Below are positions 63,995-64,000 of a DNA stretch of 64,000 nt, in pieces (within the stretch, counting starts at the first letter, position 1; each line of letters opens with the position of its first letter). The DNA lies in the NCBI GenBank assembly GCA_963699305.1, contig OY969431.1:682001-746000 (forward strand). Reading direction: 5' to 3'. The notes under the pieces were generated by a model that was given only the letters and a program-made list of their open reading frames with translations, had not been told where the DNA came from and made no database searches. This DNA comes from JBGQAS01 sp963699305. Lineage in GTDB: Bacteria; Chloroflexota; Anaerolineae; Anaerolineales; Anaerolineaceae. The position numbers and the translations under genes were made by a program.

Positions 63995-64000
63995 TGAAAC

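Noticed and set aside
1..64000. CRISPR array, insertion sequence, prophage or integrated element
   Set aside because: No regularly spaced repeats, transposase or integrase, terminal repeats or phage structural genes were seen; gene content is core-like throughout.
63990..64000. Glycine riboswitch ahead of gcvH
   Set aside because: The window ends 6 nt upstream of the gcvH start, so the leader cannot be seen.

Overview
The window looks like ordinary chromosome of a Chloroflexota bacterium, most likely class Anaerolineae. This is an inference from gene order and sequence style. The clues are mreB-mreC-mreD-mrdA directly followed by minC-minD-minE-rodA, a sensor-type membrane domain with the SGxxGDGR-like motif common in Anaerolineae kinases, a sigma-54 with an inserted zinc ribbon, a small DUF1540-like Cys protein with an acidic tail, a split glycine decarboxylase, and moderately AT-leaning DNA. 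Coding density is very high, no stretch over 300 bases lacks a gene, and I see no insertion sequence, prophage, integron or CRISPR array.

Layout. 1-2531 (minus): signalling operon of two stand-alone receivers, a double-GAF protein and the start of a membrane sensor. 2640-3555: tRNA-Gly and a GH25-like protein that lacks the catalytic acids. 3701-12601 (plus): elongation and division-site operon mreBCD, PBP2, minCDE, rodA, then gltX; tRNA-Gln follows. 12773-15583 (minus): FAD reductase, MFS permease, small Cys/acidic protein. 15672-21902 (minus): rel, then a three-gene operon of a multi-cofactor dehydrogenase (alpha, beta, HAD phosphatase). 22089-23060: pfkA. 23095-29240 (minus): prfB (with programmed frameshift), ftsY, rlmN, HAD, clpP, tig, tRNA-Leu. 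29294-35965: small-molecule metabolism (ADP-forming acyl-CoA synthetase, glycerate kinase, hydroxyacid dehydrogenase, threonine dehydrogenase). 36068-44730: secDF, PP2C phosphatase, rpmF, hflX, aminotransferase, M28 peptidase, trmFO. 44776-57670 (plus): a sigma-54 module. 57789-63994: alaS, a Flp-type pilin, and gcvH-gcvPA-gcvPB.

The most interesting region is 44776-57670. It encodes sigma-54, a PAS/GAF-type histidine kinase and an NtrC-like activator that ends right after its AAA+ domain with no DNA-binding domain. Two -24/-12 promoters are visible: one in front of rpoN itself and one directly after the activator gene. The second is followed by a perfect 13-bp inverted repeat whose right arm contains the Shine-Dalgarno sequence of the next gene. 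That gene encodes a two-TM membrane protein, followed by a TPR protein of about 1,727 residues and a TPR protein fused to a gingipain-like (C25, caspase-fold) peptidase domain. I read this as a self-contained sigma-54-controlled TPR/caspase-like module, which I do not recognise as a described system.

About seventeen genes or gene parts are broken by one-base indels, mostly in short homopolymers and several in normally essential genes (mreC, minD, rodA). The pattern points to assembly or sequencing errors, so I annotate these as whole genes and give the shift positions. The prfB shift is different: it has every hallmark of genuine programmed RF2 frameshifting.
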